Below, piece by piece: positions 62,901 to 64,000 of a stretch of DNA of 64,000 bases. The notes beneath the pieces are model-generated. The model was not told the DNA's origin. It searched no databases and was given only the letters and a program-made list of their open reading frames with translations. The DNA is from Protaetiibacter mangrovi (GTDB lineage Bacteria > Actinomycetota > Actinomycetes > Actinomycetales > Microbacteriaceae), in contig NZ_JANTHX010000008.1 of assembly GCF_024752305.1 (NCBI RefSeq), forward strand, positions 455,341 through 519,340, read 5' to 3'. The position numbers were made by a program, and so were the translations under genes. The stretch's first letter is position 1. Every line of letters begins with the position of its first letter.

Positions 62901-63743
62901 TCACTTGAGCAGGGTCACGCCCTGGCCCGAGCCGAGCCACTCGTCGGTGATCTCGTCGAGCGTGCCGTCGGCGCGGATCGCGTCGACCGCGGCGGTGACC
63001 TTCGCGGTCAGCGGCGAGTCCTTCGCGAGCAGCAGCCCCCACTCGTCGGGCACGCCGGCGGCGGGCAGCTCGCCCACGATGAACGAGTCCTCGATGTAGA
63101 CCCCGGTGGCGTAGTACGCCGTCGGCAGGTCGAGCACGAGGGCGTCGATCTGGCCCGCCTGCAGCGCGGCGACCGCATCCTCGTTCGAGTTGTAGAGCTG
63201 CGGCGCCACGTTCGGTGCGACGGCCTCGTCGATGGTGGTGGCGCTCGTCGAGCCCGCCATGGCGCCGAGCAGCAGGTCCTTGAGGCCGGCGAGCGTGTCC
63301 ACGCCGTCCGCCTTGCCACCCTGGATGGCCACGACGGCCTGGCTCGCCGCGTAGTACGGCGACGAGAAGTCGACGGCCTGCGTGCGCTCGTCGGTGATCG
63401 TGTACTGCTGGATGTTGAAGTCGAAGCTCTTCGGGCCGGGCGCGATCGCCGACTCGAAGCTCGTGCGCACCCACACCACATCGTCCTTGGCGAAGCCGAG
63501 CTGGTCGGCCACCGCGTAGGCGACGGCCGCCTCGAAGCCCTCGCCCGACTCCGGGGCGTCGTCGATGACGTAGGGGTAGTAGGCGGTCTCGCCGGTGGCG
63601 ATCGTGAGCTTGCCGGGCGTGATGTAGCCCTCGTCGGCGTCGCCGGACGCGGAGCTGTCGGGGGTGCTCGCGCAGGCGGCGAGGCTCAGGGCGAGTGCGG
63701 ACGCCGCTGCGATGGCGAGCAGGCGCGGGCGGATGCGGGACAC
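62901..63743 (-). CDS. Polar amino acid ABC transporter substrate-binding lipoprotein
   Basis: A 280-residue type 2 periplasmic binding protein (SBP_bac_3 family) with lipobox LAAC. Marks: KLTIATGETAYYPYV, SGEGFEAAVAYAVADQLGF, DFNIQQYTITDERTQAVDFSSPYY, and TIDEAV. GTG at 63743 has GGAGG before it and gives a normal signal peptide; an upstream ATG at 63836 would add 31 residues of unlikely sequence. First gene of the three-gene transporter operon. Confidence 0.94.
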   Translation of the reverse strand: MSRIRPRLLAIAAASALALSLAACASTPDSSASGDADEGYITPGKLTIATGETAYYPYVIDDAPESGEGFEAAVAYAVADQLGFAKDDVVWVRTSFESAIAPGPKSFDFNIQQYTITDERTQAVDFSSPYYAASQAVVAIQGGKADGVDTLAGLKDLLLGAMAGSTSATTIDEAVAPNVAPQLYNSNEDAVAALQAGQIDALVLDLPTAYYATGVYIEDSFIVGELPAAGVPDEWGLLLAKDSPLTAKVTAAVDAIRADGTLDEITDEWLGSGQGVTLLK

Positions 63744-63846
63744 GGTGCCTCCGGGTGCTGTGGTGGGGGAACGGACGTCACCCATCATCGCCTGAATCGG
63801 CAGCCGCGCGCCGGGCGGCGCGTCATGCGGGGTCACGCGCCCCGAT

Positions 63847-63858
63847 TACGCTGGCGAC
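63847..63858 (+). promoter_or_regulatory. Leaderless -10 box for the last gene
   Basis: TACGCT followed by 6 nt and ATG at 63859. Confidence 0.55.
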
Positions 63859-64000
63859 ATGACGGATGCGGTGCGGGAATCCGGCGTCCGCCGCCGGTCG
63901 CGCGCCCTGCTCACCCATCCGGTGACCCTCTGGGGGGCGTTCGTGCTCGTGCACCTCGTGCTCGGGCTGATCTGCCTCACCGCGCCGAGTCTGCCGATGG
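63859..64000 (+). CDS. Membrane protein, N-terminal part
   Basis: The first 47 residues only: a basic cytoplasmic head (RESGVRRRSRALL) and one transmembrane helix starting LWGAFVLVHLVLGLICL, then SLPM at the window end. The pattern resembles actinobacterial glycosyltransferase-87-like or mannosyltransferase membrane proteins, but too little is present to say. The leaderless promoter and normal codon use support a real gene. Confidence 0.7.
   Translation, partial: MTDAVRESGVRRRSRALLTHPVTLWGAFVLVHLVLGLICLTAPSLPM

Overview
The window is very G+C-rich actinobacterial chromosome, most likely from the family Microbacteriaceae. This rests on the gene families (GuaB1, fused 2-oxoglutarate dehydrogenase, SigR/RsrA, DUF3039, Tad pilus locus), the many GCATCC/GGATGC hexamers, a tmRNA tag ending in LALAA, and widespread leaderless start sites. 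No gene-free gap exceeds about 300 bp. Most of it is ordinary core genome.

Layout. 1-5000: end of an ABC exporter, DUF3039, nicotinate phosphoribosyltransferase, and two secreted proteins with lower G+C patches. 5000-10000: murI and rph, then two tandem GNAT-like paralogs and an LAXTG-anchored surface protein, then rdgB. 10000-12700: a manganese island of CDF exporter, DtxR-family regulator and NRAMP importer, with a palindromic operator on the importer start codon. 12700-19000: DedA, tRNA-Leu, and a Tad/Flp pilus locus (ATPase, TadB, TadC, small pilin-like proteins) with an antisense membrane gene inside it. 19000-24500: gap, a GlxA-type regulator, small proteins, an MFS transporter and prfB. 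24500-28200: ftsE, ftsX, smpB, a SIMPL protein and tmRNA (ssrA), so SmpB and its RNA partner lie together. 28300-31100: HtrA-like lipoprotein protease and a divergent XRE/ImmA versus small-HTH switch. 31000-35300: M15 carboxypeptidase, HerA-like ATPase, and a MarR regulator facing an NADP oxidoreductase. 35400-39600: a GntR-prpD-prpB-prpC methylcitrate operon under a perfect palindromic operator. 39600-45400: a sugar ABC system with three paralogous binding proteins, one permease and a half-size ATPase. 45500-49800: hisN-like phosphatase, rsgA, aroA, and the thiol-stress pair sigR-rsrA. 50000-55400: kgd and guaB1. 55400-64000: a lower-G+C orphan, two CNNM/CBS transporters, an ene-reductase, a HAD hydrolase, NAD(P)HX dehydratase, a polar amino-acid ABC transporter, and the start of a membrane protein.

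The most unusual content is non-coding. Two 125-bp inverted-repeat elements (5067-5191 and 13749-13873) share nearly identical 35-nt arms and exactly 55-nt loops of unrelated sequence; both sit about 70 bp upstream of a leaderless start in a divergent intergenic region. A third inverted repeat with different arms (49806-49918) also has a 55-nt loop. Three tandem copies of a roughly 70-nt two-hairpin unit (58521-58733) carry compensatory base changes and supply the stop codon of the gene before them. A third dispersed palindrome (34064-34134, with a relative at 49946-49988) supplies the last codons of a MarR gene. Several regulators have clear palindromic operators placed on the -10 box or start codon.
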